Origin: an uncultured Bacteroidales bacterium
Lineage (GTDB): Bacteria > Bacteroidota > Bacteroidia > Bacteroidales > F082
Length of the DNA: 64,000 bases
Reading direction: 5' to 3'
Assembly (NCBI GenBank): GCA_900318465.1
Contig: ONKQ01000014.1
Coordinates: 62,001 to 126,000, forward strand
Made by a program: the position numbers and the translations under genes
Notes under the pieces: generated by a model
Told to the model about the DNA's origin: nothing
Databases searched by the model: none
The model's input: the letters and a program-made list of their open reading frames with translations, nothing else
In this document: piece by piece, positions 37,418-47,923 of the stretch
How positions within the stretch are numbered: the stretch's first letter is position 1
Layout: each line of letters opens with the position of its first letter

Positions 37418-40400
37418 TCATTCCAATTCTATAGGTTCGATGCCGTTGCTGTTGCTCACTTTGGGCTCTTTGCGCTCCACTTCGGCGAGCTTGGCGCGGG
37501 CTTCTTGTTTCAGGTCGTTGCCTTTGTAGTTGTCGATGACGCTGCGGAGGGTTTCCTTGGCCTGGAAATAGTTCTCCTTGGCCACATACACGTCCGCAAG
37601 CGCGATGAACGACTTTGCGACCCAGTAATCGTATGCCGAGAAGTTGTCGGAGATGTTGAAGACCTTGTTCTCTGCCTCGTCGTAACGTTTCAGCTTGAGG
37701 GATGCCACAACGGAGTAGTAAGCACTCTCGGCACCATACACCGACTTGTCGTTGCGGGCACTCTTGTCCAACCTCTCGATGGCCGCGCTGTAGTTGCCCT
37801 TCTCGAAGTACGACTTGCCCACAATGTGGTTGATTTGGTTCACCTGCTCGTCGGTCAGGTCGCGCGACAGGCGCAGGCTCTCCCCCATCTCGATGGCCTT
37901 GTCGTAGTTGCCCATGAAAAAGTTGCTCTTCATGCTGCCCTCCAAGGCCTCAAGGCGCTTCAACGGTTCCTCGGTGATGCGCGACAGACGCTCATAATAC
38001 TCGCCTGCCTTCTGGTAGTTGCTCTTCTCATACTCGATGCGGGCCATTTTCAGCAGGGCGTTGTCGGTGTAGTCGTTGTCGGGTTGCGCCAATATATATA
38101 TAAGGTGTTCGACGACCTGCTCCTCCGTGCCCACCTTCTCGGCACATTCGAGGCCGTAATAATGGGCTTTCAACGCATAGGCACCGTTGCTGAAATTGTC
38201 GAAGTAATACTGCAAGGCGGCCTGAGCCTTTTGGTACTGTCCGTCCAAGTAGAAGTTTTCCGCATTGGCGAAAGCCAACGAATCCTGTTGGGTCACCTTC
38301 ACCTGACCTCCGTTGGCGTTGACGTAGCCAAAATACTCGTTCAGCTTGTTCTGTTCCATGTAGATGCTGCGGATGATGGTCAGGGCCTCGCGCGACTCAT
38401 CGGTGTTGGGATAGGACGACACGAGATTCTTCAGGTTCTCCAAGGCCTGGTCGTACTGGTTGTTGTTGTAGTAAATCATGCCCGTCTTCATCATGGCCTG
38501 TCGGGTGTAGGTGGAACGCGGGCGTTCCTTGATGAGACGGCTGAAATTGGCAAGGGCCGAGCGTTTGTCGCCGTACACGAGATAGGTGTTGCCAATCTCA
38601 AACAAGGCCTGGTCGTAGTAAGGCGTGGTAGGATAGGTCGTCAGCAGCTCGTCGAGCATTGCGATCTTCTGGTTCACGTTGCCTCTTGCGCCATAGCACA
38701 AACTCTGCTGATAAAGGGCATAGTCTGCGTTGCGCTTGCCGATGCGGGAGGCAAGGTCGTAATAGTTGATGGCACGTTCATAGTTCCGTTCCATGAAATA
38801 GCAGTCGCCGAGGCGGATGTAGGCGTCCGTCTTGAGGTCGGTTTGCCTGTCGTCTACCCGTTTGAGGAAACGGCTGAAACATTCCTCGGCGGCATCATAG
38901 TCCAACTGCTGGTAGTAGATGTAGCCAAGGTCGTAGTCGGCCAAGTTGTATTCCGGCAGACTTGTGGCCGCCCTCATTTGCTTGAACTGGGTCAGGTATT
39001 GGATGGCCTTGGAGTAGTCGCCGATTTGGTAGGCCGACTCGCCCATCCAAAAACAGGCCTCGGCCTTGTTGGTGGCCGACTGCCGGCTGTTCATGATCTT
39101 CGAGAAATACATCTGCGCCTTGTCGTAGCTGCCCTTCTGCACGTTGTCGATGCCCGTGGCGTAGAGCAAATCGTTGTACACCTTATCCAATTCTGTGCTT
39201 CTCTGCCTCATCGCCTCCAAGCGGCTGAGGGCTTCTTCGTTCTCTTTCGCGTTGAGCAGCAGATAGACGGTCATCTCCTCGGCTTCGGCCTTGCGCTCCG
39301 AATCGGGATGGGCGGCCACAAACTGGTCAAGCTGGCCGACGGCTTCGTTGAAGGGGTCGGTGCCCGGAATGAGGCTCAGCTTGGCATAGTTGAACAGCGA
39401 CTCTTCGCTGAGTGCCTCGTCGAACTTGGCGTTGTAGGCCGTGTAGAACGCCGTGCGGGCATATTTCGGCTCGTCCGTCTTGGCATAGCTCGTGGCGAGG
39501 TAATACGAGGCATATTGCCCAAGGATGTCGTTGCTGCCGGCCACTTTCTGCAAGTCGGCGATGGCACCCTTGTAGTCGTTTTTCATCATCTTGCTCACGC
39601 CCATCTGGTAATAGGCCTCGCGCGAGATGCCCCGCAACAGGTTTTTCTTGTAGATGCCGTAATACTCAAGGGCTTTGTCGTAATCCTTCTGCTGGAAATA
39701 GGCATCGGCGACGATTTGGGCCATTTCCGACTTGCGTTTCTTGTCGGCCTGTTGGATGTATGCGGGGCCGTCGTCGATGACGGATTGGTAGTTGCCTTTC
39801 AGGTATTCGATTTGCATGATGTAGGAGGGCACCACCTTGGCATAGTCGGGATGGGTGCGCAACAGGCGGAAGTTGTCCAAAGCCTCGTTGTAGCGCCCTT
39901 TCATGTATTGCACATGGGCGTAATAGTAGCGCGCCGATTCTTGGTATTTCCCCTCGTTCATCATCAGGCCGTGGAAAAGCGGCACCGAGCGGTCGATGCT
40001 GCCCGTCTGGAAATAGGCGTAGGCCATGTTGAACTGCAACTGCTGGGCTTCGTCGTTGGTGAGGGTGGCGGCATCCATGCTTTCGTAGATGTCCAAGGCT
40101 TCGCGGTACTTCTTATTATTATTAATAAATAAGGTGTTCGCATAAAGGAAACTTGCGTGTTTCGCCCAAGTGCTGCCCGGGTTGTCGTTCACGAACTGCA
40201 TGACCTTGGCGGCTCCGTCGGCATGGCCCAAATAGAGCGAGCTGACGGCCTCGTAATACTGCGCATCAACGCAACGCTGCGATTTGGCATCGTCGACCAA
40301 GGTGCGATATTGCGCGAAGGCCGACAGCGCGGCACCATATTCCTGGTTTTGGAACAACAGCACTCCTTCGTTGAACAAGGCTTCGGGATTGTAGGTCTCT

Positions 40401-40504
40401 ATATGCTTTTGCGCTGACAATGAAATCGTTACGAAACAGGAAAACAACAACAGCACTCGTTTGCCAATATGGATACGCAGAGGATGAAATTTATGGATAT
40501 TCAT
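37418..40504 (-). CDS. Large periplasmic tetratricopeptide-repeat protein
   Basis: 1028 residues from the ATG at 40504. That start gives a signal peptide (basic MNIHKFHPLRIHIGKR, hydrophobic VLLLFSCFVTISLSAQ). The rest is TPR throughout, with at least twenty repeats of the pattern YxxAL..Y......P....A (for example DYDKALEYYGIYKKNLL, DYSKAIQYLTQFKQM, QYDQALENLKNLVSSYPN). Such proteins scaffold envelope assemblies. It is followed on the same strand by the beta-barrel gene. The opposite strand also carries a very long open frame, which I regard as an artefact of TPR codon composition. Confidence 0.88.
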   Translation of the reverse strand: MNIHKFHPLRIHIGKRVLLLFSCFVTISLSAQKHIETYNPEALFNEGVLLFQNQEYGAALSAFAQYRTLVDDAKSQRCVDAQYYEAVSSLYLGHADGAAKVMQFVNDNPGSTWAKHASFLYANTLFINNNKKYREALDIYESMDAATLTNDEAQQLQFNMAYAYFQTGSIDRSVPLFHGLMMNEGKYQESARYYYAHVQYMKGRYNEALDNFRLLRTHPDYAKVVPSYIMQIEYLKGNYQSVIDDGPAYIQQADKKRKSEMAQIVADAYFQQKDYDKALEYYGIYKKNLLRGISREAYYQMGVSKMMKNDYKGAIADLQKVAGSNDILGQYASYYLATSYAKTDEPKYARTAFYTAYNAKFDEALSEESLFNYAKLSLIPGTDPFNEAVGQLDQFVAAHPDSERKAEAEEMTVYLLLNAKENEEALSRLEAMRQRSTELDKVYNDLLYATGIDNVQKGSYDKAQMYFSKIMNSRQSATNKAEACFWMGESAYQIGDYSKAIQYLTQFKQMRAATSLPEYNLADYDLGYIYYQQLDYDAAEECFSRFLKRVDDRQTDLKTDAYIRLGDCYFMERNYERAINYYDLASRIGKRNADYALYQQSLCYGARGNVNQKIAMLDELLTTYPTTPYYDQALFEIGNTYLVYGDKRSALANFSRLIKERPRSTYTRQAMMKTGMIYYNNNQYDQALENLKNLVSSYPNTDESREALTIIRSIYMEQNKLNEYFGYVNANGGQVKVTQQDSLAFANAENFYLDGQYQKAQAALQYYFDNFSNGAYALKAHYYGLECAEKVGTEEQVVEHLIYILAQPDNDYTDNALLKMARIEYEKSNYQKAGEYYERLSRITEEPLKRLEALEGSMKSNFFMGNYDKAIEMGESLRLSRDLTDEQVNQINHIVGKSYFEKGNYSAAIERLDKSARNDKSVYGAESAYYSVVASLKLKRYDEAENKVFNISDNFSAYDYWVAKSFIALADVYVAKENYFQAKETLRSVIDNYKGNDLKQEARAKLAEVERKEPKVSNSNGIEPIELE

Positions 40505-40591
40505 AGCGATGAAATTTTTTACGAAAATACAAATTTCCAGTTTAAGCCAAACAAGAAAAAAACAAAAAAATTGTATTATTTTTCCATTTTT

Positions 40592-40624
40592 TTTGCACAC
40601 CAAATGGATTTTTACTTATTTTTG
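40592..40624 (+). promoter_or_regulatory. Promoter of the Rpn nuclease gene
   Basis: TTTG (40592-40595) and TATTTTTG (40617-40624) separated by 21 bases, a good Bacteroidota promoter. The implied leader of about 145 bases is A-rich and rich in AAACA words, without a visible hairpin. Confidence 0.65.
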
Positions 40625-40777
40625 TGGGTTCTTAAATAATAGTATACTGACGTTAAAAGAAGCGAAAACACCATATCCAACAACTGACAACACAACCTAA
40701 AGCACAAACACAGACAAACAGTAAAGCAAAGAAAACCAGACAATTGAAGAGCAAACACAAATACAAAACCAACTGTC

Positions 40778-41593
40778 ATGCGTTACTATGACCCCCGATA
40801 TGACACCACTTTCAAGAAGGTCTTCGGCCATCCTGACCTGTTGATTAGCTTCTTGAATGCCTTGTTGCCACTTGGCGATGACGAGCAGGTGGAGAGTATC
40901 GAGTACCTTTCACCTGAGATGTTGCCCAAGACTCCCGATGGAAAGTTCTCCATCGTCGATGTGTGCTGCAAGGACAAGAAAGGCCGTCAGTTTATCGTAG
41001 AGATGCAGATGGTATGGAGTGAGGAGTTCAAGACACGCGTACTGTTCAATGCTTCCAAGGCATACGTCAACCAGTTGGAAAAGGGCGAAGACTACAAGTT
41101 CTTGCGCCCCGTGTATTCGTTGAACCTCGTGAACGGCATTTTCGAGAAAGACTTGCCCGAAGACGAGTTTTATCATTTTTACCAGATAGTACACGAGAAG
41201 CATACCGACAAGGTAATTGAAGGCCTGCACATCGTGTTTGTGGAGCTGCCCAAGTTCACGCCGCGCAACTGGGGCGAGAAGAAGATGATGGTGTTGTGGC
41301 TGCGTTTCCTGACGGAAATCAACAAGACCACCGAGGAGGTTCCGGCAGAACTGATGGAGAACCCATTGATTGAAAAGGCGGTTTCGCTGGTGGAGGAGTC
41401 GGCCATGACGAAGGAAGAACGCTACCGCTACGAGAAGAACCTCGATACCATTCGTGTGGAGAGGAGTGTTATCGAAGACGCGATAAGAAAAGAAAAACTC
41501 GCCACCGCCCAAAGAATGAAAGCCAAAGGCTATCCAATAGAGGACATAGCAGAAATCACTGGATTATCTCCAAAAGAAATCGAAAATCCCTAA
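40778..41593 (+). CDS. Rpn family PD-(D/E)XK nuclease/transposase-like protein
   Basis: 271 residues. The start MRYYDPRYDTTFKKVFGHPDLLISFLNALLP is diagnostic of the PDDEXK_2/Rpn family. Active-site residues: D61 in SIVDVCCKD and E75-x-Q77 in FIVEMQM. The C-terminal tail (KEKLATAQRMKAKGYPIEDIAEITGLSPKEIE) is the usual helical motif. Rpn proteins are DNA endonucleases that raise recombination and often multiply in genomes. Followed by an AT-rich spacer and a DUF5618 gene. Confidence 0.93.
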   Translation: MRYYDPRYDTTFKKVFGHPDLLISFLNALLPLGDDEQVESIEYLSPEMLPKTPDGKFSIVDVCCKDKKGRQFIVEMQMVWSEEFKTRVLFNASKAYVNQLEKGEDYKFLRPVYSLNLVNGIFEKDLPEDEFYHFYQIVHEKHTDKVIEGLHIVFVELPKFTPRNWGEKKMMVLWLRFLTEINKTTEEVPAELMENPLIEKAVSLVEESAMTKEERYRYEKNLDTIRVERSVIEDAIRKEKLATAQRMKAKGYPIEDIAEITGLSPKEIENP

Positions 41594-41640
41594 ATCTTAA
41601 ATCCTTAAATATTAAATCTTTAAATCCTAAAATATTAAAT
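41591..41640. repeat. AT-rich intergenic spacer repeat
   Basis: Beginning at the stop codon of the Rpn gene: TAAATCTTAAATCCTTAAAT-type words continue for about 50 bases. Same flavour as the other operon-joint spacers. Confidence 0.55.
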
Positions 41641-41707
41641 CATCAAACAACTCACAAAAACAGAAAATCAAACATCCGACAATTCAAAAAATAAAATCCC
41701 AAACCAC

Positions 41708-42106
41708 ATGGAAAAGCAAAACCCCATAGAAGAAGCTCAGCGATATGTCGACAATGCGAAGCAGACCCTGAAAGAAAACGGAGAGCTTGACACGACTACC
41801 CGTACCTATAGCGACCGCAAATATGTGCGTGCCGCAGGGCATTATCTATGGAACGCGGTACTGATTGTGATGGATGCCATCTTTAGCGTAAAAACCAAAA
41901 AACGCCCGCATCCCGACATTAAGGACTACAGGGCAGCCGTGGCCACTCGCGACCGCAAGCTGCTTGCTTTGGTAAACGCAGGGTATGACACCATGCACAT
42001 CACTATGGGTTACGATGGCAACCAAAGCAAAGAAGTGTGTGACGCAGGTTTCCGCCTTGCCGATGAAATCATAAAAACCTGCTCGAAATTGTTACCTGAC
42101 CAATAA
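41708..42106 (+). CDS. DUF5618 family protein
   Basis: 132 residues, helical and soluble, with EEAQRYVDNAKQTLKENG, YSDRKYVRAAGHYLWNAVLIVMDAIF and a C-terminal ADEIIKTCSKLL. This matches DUF5618, a Bacteroidota-restricted HEPN-like four-helix family often found next to mobile or toxin-antitoxin-like genes. The activity is unknown. It sits 114 bases after the Rpn nuclease gene and 134 bases before a giant surface-protein gene, so co-transcription with either is possible. Confidence 0.75.
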   Translation: MEKQNPIEEAQRYVDNAKQTLKENGELDTTTRTYSDRKYVRAAGHYLWNAVLIVMDAIFSVKTKKRPHPDIKDYRAAVATRDRKLLALVNAGYDTMHITMGYDGNQSKEVCDAGFRLADEIIKTCSKLLPDQ

Positions 42107-42240
42107 TAAACCACTAACGTAATAAACACCTATAAATAAATAAACATAAACAAGACAAAGAAAAAGAAGAAAAAAGAAAAATCAATCAATCAAAACAATT
42201 CATCAATTCACTAAATTATTAACCTAAAATTCTAATCATT

Positions 42241-45200
42241 ATGTGTAAAAAATCACTACTAATGATGCTGCTATTGGCCCTATTGGTGCCATGGGCAGCG
42301 AACGCACAGACAACCGTGGAGATTGGAGATGGTACTGCTGGCAGCAACCGTGTCCCGATCGATACGTATTACAACTACTCCATCTCCGAGCAGCTCTACA
42401 CTGCCGATGAGATTGGAACAGCGGGAACCATCACCAGCATCAGTTTCAACTACATCAATTCTGTTGCTAAGGATTTCCCGATTGAAGTTTACATGAAAAA
42501 TGTTGATGCCGCAGACCTTTCAACTGGCATTAGCCTTGCCGATGCCGCTTTGGTATTTGAAGGAACGCTTTCCGTTTCCGAAACTGGCTGGGTGACCATC
42601 GATCTTGGCACTCCTTTCGACTATGACGGAACGTCCAACCTCCTGATTGGTATCAACAAAGGTTATGTTTATTGGTTCAGCGGCAACTCTTGGCAAGGTA
42701 CTACCACCAACACTACAATGGCTCGTTATTCTGAGAATGACAACAATGCCTACGATACCAGCACTACGCCTTCGAGTACATCGTCCGTCCGTCCGAACAT
42801 CCAGATGGAAATCACGCCCGCTGGAGGCGCCACTTGCGATAAACCTGCAACCCTTGTGGTTAGCGACATCACTGGTTACGGTGCCACCTGCACTTGGGAA
42901 AGCAATGTGGGCAACTACACCTTCGAGTACAAGAAGGCTGCCGACAGCGAGTGGACCGTTGTTACTGGCCTCACCACCAACACCTACACGCTGAGCAACC
43001 TCGAGTCTATGACTGCCTACAACACCAGAGTGAAAGCCGTTTGCGGTGCTGGCCTCGAGAGCGGCTACAAGACCGCCAACTTCACCACCTTGGACGTTTG
43101 CCCCAATGGCAAGGTCTGCATCGGTGAAGGTACAGCTACCAACACTAATCTGCCCACCAATAATTATTACAACTACTCCTTGACGGAACAGATCTACACC
43201 ACCGCTGAACTTGGCGAAGCTGCTCTCATTGAAAGCGTTGACATTTATAGCGTAGGCTCGGTTACCCGTAATTTGGAAATCTATATGGTGAACACCGAAA
43301 AGATAACTTTCGATACTGTCACCGACTGGATTCCCGCTACAGAGGGCGACCTTGTCTTCAGTGGCAGCGTGGCTTTTGCTGCAAACTCATGGAACACCAT
43401 GGAGTTCAGCACCCCATTTATCTATAACGGCAGAACCAATGTCGCCCTTATCGTTAGAGACGTCACTGGCAGCTGGGTATCCGCTACCAATTTCTTCGTC
43501 TTCAATACCGAAGAAAACCAATCCATCCGCGCTGCTAGGGATGGCAGTACTTACGACATCGCTGCTCCTGGTGTTAACGGCACTTTGGCGAAAGTGAAGA
43601 ACCGCGTCCGCTTGGGCGTGAGCGAACTTCCTTCATGCTTCCAGCCTTCGGGTCTCACTGTGAGCAACATTGGTGCCCGCAGCGTTGAACTGAGCTGGAC
43701 CGAAAACGGTGAAGCCACCGCTTGGCAAATTGGTTATCAGGTTGTTGGAGGAACAGAGCAATATGTGGAAGTTTCCACAAATCCTTACACCCTCACAGGC
43801 CTCACACCTGACACGGATTACGAGGTCAGAGTGCAAAGCAAATGCAGTGACACCGAATACAGCACATTCACCAGCTTCGTGAGCTTCACCACCGAAGTGG
43901 CCTGCCCCGCTCCTACCAATTTTGCCGTTTCGGACATTACCGCTTTCTCAGCTAATGTCAGCTGGAATGCACTCTCAAACGTCACATTGAGATATGTTGC
44001 CAATCCTAACTTCTTCTTCCAAGGCTTTGTGACCGATGCTGGCGCAATGGCTGATGGTGCCGATGCTTCTTGGATCAAGGGTGCGAGTACTACTTGGGGC
44101 CCGAGCGGAAATTATGCCGGTGGCTACTATCTTGCTGATGACTTCACCGTCAATACCGCCACCTCACTCACCGAAATCGAGGTCTACGGCTACCAGACCG
44201 GCAGCACTACGGAATCGACCTTCACCGGACTTTATGCCATGATTCTGAGTGGCAACCCGATGGAAGGCACAGTTGATACCATCTGGGGCGACATGACCAC
44301 CAACCTCATGACCAGCACCTCGTTCACGAACTGCTACCGTGGTTCCGATGGTCAAACCACCGCCACGACGCGCCCGATTATGGCCGTCACTGCCAGCGGC
44401 CTCAACATCAACCTCGCTGCAGGCACCTATTGGCTGGTTTACGGCATGACGGGCACCCTGTCGAGCGGTCCTTGGGGCGTTCCCTACAGCGATCCCGTTG
44501 TGGGCAACATTGGCGATGGCTTGCAGTACTCCAGCAGCGGTTGGGCAGCTTTGACTGACAGTGGATCTGGTGCTTACGGCCCTGCCATGAAGCTGATCTT
44601 TGGTGACATTGAAAGCTTCGACTGGACAACTGTCAACAATATCTCCACTGGCGAATACGCCATGACCAACCTCGACCCTGAAACGCTTTACCTCGTTCAG
44701 GTGCGCGCTAACTGCGGCAGCGAGGGCAACAGCAATTGGGTGAGCACCACCTTCACTACGCTGCCTTCCTGCTTGTTCCCGACCGATTTGGCTGTCAGCA
44801 ACATCGAAGCTCGTCAGGCTGTCCTCGCTTGGACTGAAAATGGCGATGCCACCGCTTGGGAAGTGGAAGTTGTCGGTAATACTACTACCGTATTGAATGC
44901 CACACAGAATCCTTACACTTTGACAGGCCTTAATCCTGAAACTCGTTACACCGTGAGAGTACGCTCGAAGTGCAGCAACACCGACTTCAGCGAATGGAGC
45001 CTCCATGCCACCTTCACCACCGACGTGGCCTGCCACGCCCCCACGAATTTGGCCTTTGCTGACATCACCCGCATCTCGGCCAATGTGAGTTGGGATGGCG
45101 AAGCCGACAGCTATGAAATGGAATATGCTACCGGAGGAGCAAGTTACCTCACTTATGACTTCGAGGATGGCACCCTCCAAGGTTGGACCAACCTCATAGT

Positions 45201-47886
45201 CAACACCGATGGTGGCGAATGGCTGCACAGCAATGATAATGGTGGCGGATATGACTATACCACCCTTGCCCACAGCGGCACTGGCTTTGCCACGTGCTAT
45301 TCTTACGTTGATGGTGGAAGTGGCGCATTCGACACCGATGCCTACCTCGTTTCTCCTACGAGTTATTCTATTGATGGAAATGCTTCATTGAACTTCTGGT
45401 ACGATATGGCAAACGACAGCTATCCGGAAGACTTTGAGGTTTGCGTAGCTACCGTTGCCAATCCCACGGCTTCCGACTTCACCGCCATTTGGGCCTCGGG
45501 AACTGCCAAAGGCAACAACGACATCTGGAAAACTACAGAAAAGCGTCAGCGCAATACCCGCTATGATAACTGGAGAGAGGTCACTCTCGATCTGAACGCC
45601 TATGCAGGACAATCCATCTGGATTGCCTTCCATGACGTGAATTACGATGCGTATGAAGTCTGGATTGACGACATTACCGTCAACACGGGTATCGAGCTCA
45701 TTTGGACTCCTGTTGGAACCGTCACCAGTCCTTACCTCTTTAATAATTTGGATCCTGAGACAACATACATGGTGCGTGTACGTGCCAACTGCGGCGAAGA
45801 GGATGGCTACAGCGCATGGTTGCAAGGCTCGTTCACCACTGACGTTGCTTGCCCCACTCCTGAAGCCCTTGCTGCTACGCCTTACGCCCTCAGCGCAGAA
45901 CTGAGCTGGGAAGGTGTCAGCGAAAGCTACACTGTGAGATACGGTATTACCGAAGTTGGGGAAACCTTAAGTAGCTTTGACTTCGAAGACGAGACCATTC
46001 CCGCTGACTTCACCAACTCAACCTCCTATCCTTGGACGGTTACAGAAGGCGGAGCCGACGGTAGCGGCTATTGCGTCATTCCTGGAAACGCGGGACAGAA
46101 CAGCACCACCTCCGACCTGACATTACAGTTGACGGGACCTTGCGCCGTCAGTTTCATGGCCAAGGTTTCTTCGGAAAATAATTGGGACTGGGGTCGCTTC
46201 TTAATTGACGGTACGCAACAGATGCAAATCTCTGGCACCCAAGACTGGACAGCATATAATTACACTGTGACAGAAGGCACACACACTCTCGTTTGGAGAT
46301 ATTATAAAGACAGCAGTACTTCTTCTAACGACGACCTCTTCTATGTGGACAACATCGTTATCAATGAGATAGGCTATGATTGGAACACCACAACAGCTAC
46401 CACCAACGAGTGCGTCATCACCGGTCTCGAACCCGCAACCACCTACTATGTGCAAGTCATGGGTGATTGCGGCGACTTCGGCACTTCCGAATGGAGCGAA
46501 ATGATCAGCTTCACCACCACGGAAGACACTTGCCCGGTACCTACGAATCTGACTGTTAATAACGAAACCCTCACCGCCACCACCGCCGACCTCAGCTGGG
46601 AAGGCTCGCCCGATGTGGAAAGCTTCACCGTGCGTTACAGAGCTCCTCAACACGCTGCTGAAGGTGCCCTCTATGAGGCCTTCGGAACAAGCATTCCTAC
46701 TGGCTGGACTCTGTACACTGGCCTTTTAGACACCGTGATGGTAAGACCTTCCGCTTTGACTTCTGCCACCTACGGCTGGAACTTCGGCACTGGCAACGGT
46801 GTGTTCGACAATCACGCCCGCTGCAACATCTATGGCACTTACCAAAGATGGTTGGTCACACCTGAAGTTACAGTGGCTGCAGGTGCTAACTTGGCCTTCG
46901 ACTTGGCCTTGACTGTCTATACTTCAGGCAGCAATGCCAGTCCTACCCCTGGTAATCAAGCTGATGACAAGTTCATCGTGTTGATTTCTACCGACAGCTT
47001 GCAAACTTGGACCATCCTGCGCCAGTGGGACAACCAAGGCTCTGAATATGTCTATGACGAAATCACCAACGACGCCAATGGCCAACCGGTGAGCATCGAC
47101 CTCAGCGCCTACGCTGGTCAAACCGTACACATCGCCTTCTACGGCGAATCCACCGTAAGCGGCGGCGACAACAACCTGCACATCGACAACGTAATCATCG
47201 GCGAGGTGATTCCTGCCACCGATTGGCAGACTGTGACCACAACCGAGACGAACGTCACGCTGACAGGCCTCACACCTGAGACACCTTACGAAGCCCAAGT
47301 GAAGGCCGACTGCTCCGATCCTGAAGCATGGAGCAACACGGTGAGCTTCACCACGCTTGTGCAGACTACTGTTACTCAGACTATTGCTTTGACTGCTGGC
47401 TTTAACTGGATTTCTTCCTACGTGGAAATCACCCTCAACGACCTGAAGGCCGCACTCGTGGAAGCACTGCCCGGCTCTCAAATCGCAATCTATTCGCAGA
47501 GCAACGGTAATACCACCTATAACGGCAGCCGTTGGAGAGGAACATTGAACGCATTAGATCTGTCGCAGATGTACAAGGTTAAGGTCGCCGCCGACTGCGA
47601 AATTACTCTTGAAGGTATGCCTATTGACCCTGCCGAGCATCATGCCACCATCAACACTGGCTTCAACTGGATTGCATTCCCGCTCAGCACGGACATGACC
47701 CTTACCAATGCCTTTGCTGGCTTCAGCATCAATGGCGACATGGTCGTGTCTCAATCCAATGGCTCTTCCACCTATAACAACCGTTGGAGAGGAAGTCTCA
47801 GCAAACTTGAAGCTGGACATGGTTACAAGTACAAGTCAACCTCAACGGAGTCCAAGCCTTTCACCTTCCCGTTAAATGCAAAATAA
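42241..47886 (+). CDS. Giant secreted FN3 / cleaved-adhesin-type surface protein
   Basis: 1881 residues. Signal peptide to about residue 22 (AANAQ). Two related beta domains (about 25-195 and 290-460, both with NYYNYS...EQ-YT) alternate with about seven fibronectin type III modules starting near 200, 463, 555, 842, 930, 1204 and 1430, each opening with C-x-x-P-x-x-L and closing with FTT. Cleaved-adhesin or choice-of-anchor-J type domains lie near 970-1150, 1240-1400 and 1500-1700. The last 165 residues are two copies of a module (GFNWIS..., SQSNG..TYN..RWRG). No T9SS sorting domain is present at the C-terminus. Likely a cell-surface adhesin; the next gene may supply the partner. Confidence 0.85.
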   Translation: MCKKSLLMMLLLALLVPWAANAQTTVEIGDGTAGSNRVPIDTYYNYSISEQLYTADEIGTAGTITSISFNYINSVAKDFPIEVYMKNVDAADLSTGISLADAALVFEGTLSVSETGWVTIDLGTPFDYDGTSNLLIGINKGYVYWFSGNSWQGTTTNTTMARYSENDNNAYDTSTTPSSTSSVRPNIQMEITPAGGATCDKPATLVVSDITGYGATCTWESNVGNYTFEYKKAADSEWTVVTGLTTNTYTLSNLESMTAYNTRVKAVCGAGLESGYKTANFTTLDVCPNGKVCIGEGTATNTNLPTNNYYNYSLTEQIYTTAELGEAALIESVDIYSVGSVTRNLEIYMVNTEKITFDTVTDWIPATEGDLVFSGSVAFAANSWNTMEFSTPFIYNGRTNVALIVRDVTGSWVSATNFFVFNTEENQSIRAARDGSTYDIAAPGVNGTLAKVKNRVRLGVSELPSCFQPSGLTVSNIGARSVELSWTENGEATAWQIGYQVVGGTEQYVEVSTNPYTLTGLTPDTDYEVRVQSKCSDTEYSTFTSFVSFTTEVACPAPTNFAVSDITAFSANVSWNALSNVTLRYVANPNFFFQGFVTDAGAMADGADASWIKGASTTWGPSGNYAGGYYLADDFTVNTATSLTEIEVYGYQTGSTTESTFTGLYAMILSGNPMEGTVDTIWGDMTTNLMTSTSFTNCYRGSDGQTTATTRPIMAVTASGLNINLAAGTYWLVYGMTGTLSSGPWGVPYSDPVVGNIGDGLQYSSSGWAALTDSGSGAYGPAMKLIFGDIESFDWTTVNNISTGEYAMTNLDPETLYLVQVRANCGSEGNSNWVSTTFTTLPSCLFPTDLAVSNIEARQAVLAWTENGDATAWEVEVVGNTTTVLNATQNPYTLTGLNPETRYTVRVRSKCSNTDFSEWSLHATFTTDVACHAPTNLAFADITRISANVSWDGEADSYEMEYATGGASYLTYDFEDGTLQGWTNLIVNTDGGEWLHSNDNGGGYDYTTLAHSGTGFATCYSYVDGGSGAFDTDAYLVSPTSYSIDGNASLNFWYDMANDSYPEDFEVCVATVANPTASDFTAIWASGTAKGNNDIWKTTEKRQRNTRYDNWREVTLDLNAYAGQSIWIAFHDVNYDAYEVWIDDITVNTGIELIWTPVGTVTSPYLFNNLDPETTYMVRVRANCGEEDGYSAWLQGSFTTDVACPTPEALAATPYALSAELSWEGVSESYTVRYGITEVGETLSSFDFEDETIPADFTNSTSYPWTVTEGGADGSGYCVIPGNAGQNSTTSDLTLQLTGPCAVSFMAKVSSENNWDWGRFLIDGTQQMQISGTQDWTAYNYTVTEGTHTLVWRYYKDSSTSSNDDLFYVDNIVINEIGYDWNTTTATTNECVITGLEPATTYYVQVMGDCGDFGTSEWSEMISFTTTEDTCPVPTNLTVNNETLTATTADLSWEGSPDVESFTVRYRAPQHAAEGALYEAFGTSIPTGWTLYTGLLDTVMVRPSALTSATYGWNFGTGNGVFDNHARCNIYGTYQRWLVTPEVTVAAGANLAFDLALTVYTSGSNASPTPGNQADDKFIVLISTDSLQTWTILRQWDNQGSEYVYDEITNDANGQPVSIDLSAYAGQTVHIAFYGESTVSGGDNNLHIDNVIIGEVIPATDWQTVTTTETNVTLTGLTPETPYEAQVKADCSDPEAWSNTVSFTTLVQTTVTQTIALTAGFNWISSYVEITLNDLKAALVEALPGSQIAIYSQSNGNTTYNGSRWRGTLNALDLSQMYKVKVAADCEITLEGMPIDPAEHHATINTGFNWIAFPLSTDMTLTNAFAGFSINGDMVVSQSNGSSTYNNRWRGSLSKLEAGHGYKYKSTSTESKPFTFPLNAK

Positions 47887-47923
47887 TTAAAAAAAAGAAT
47901 AAACAACACTAAATTAACACACT

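Noticed and set aside
37505..40132. 875-codon open frame on the plus strand opposite the TPR protein gene
   Set aside because: It mirrors the TPR gene in a fixed register, is dominated by V, L, G, H and A without domains, has no signal for translation, and disappears if TPR codon bias is taken into account.
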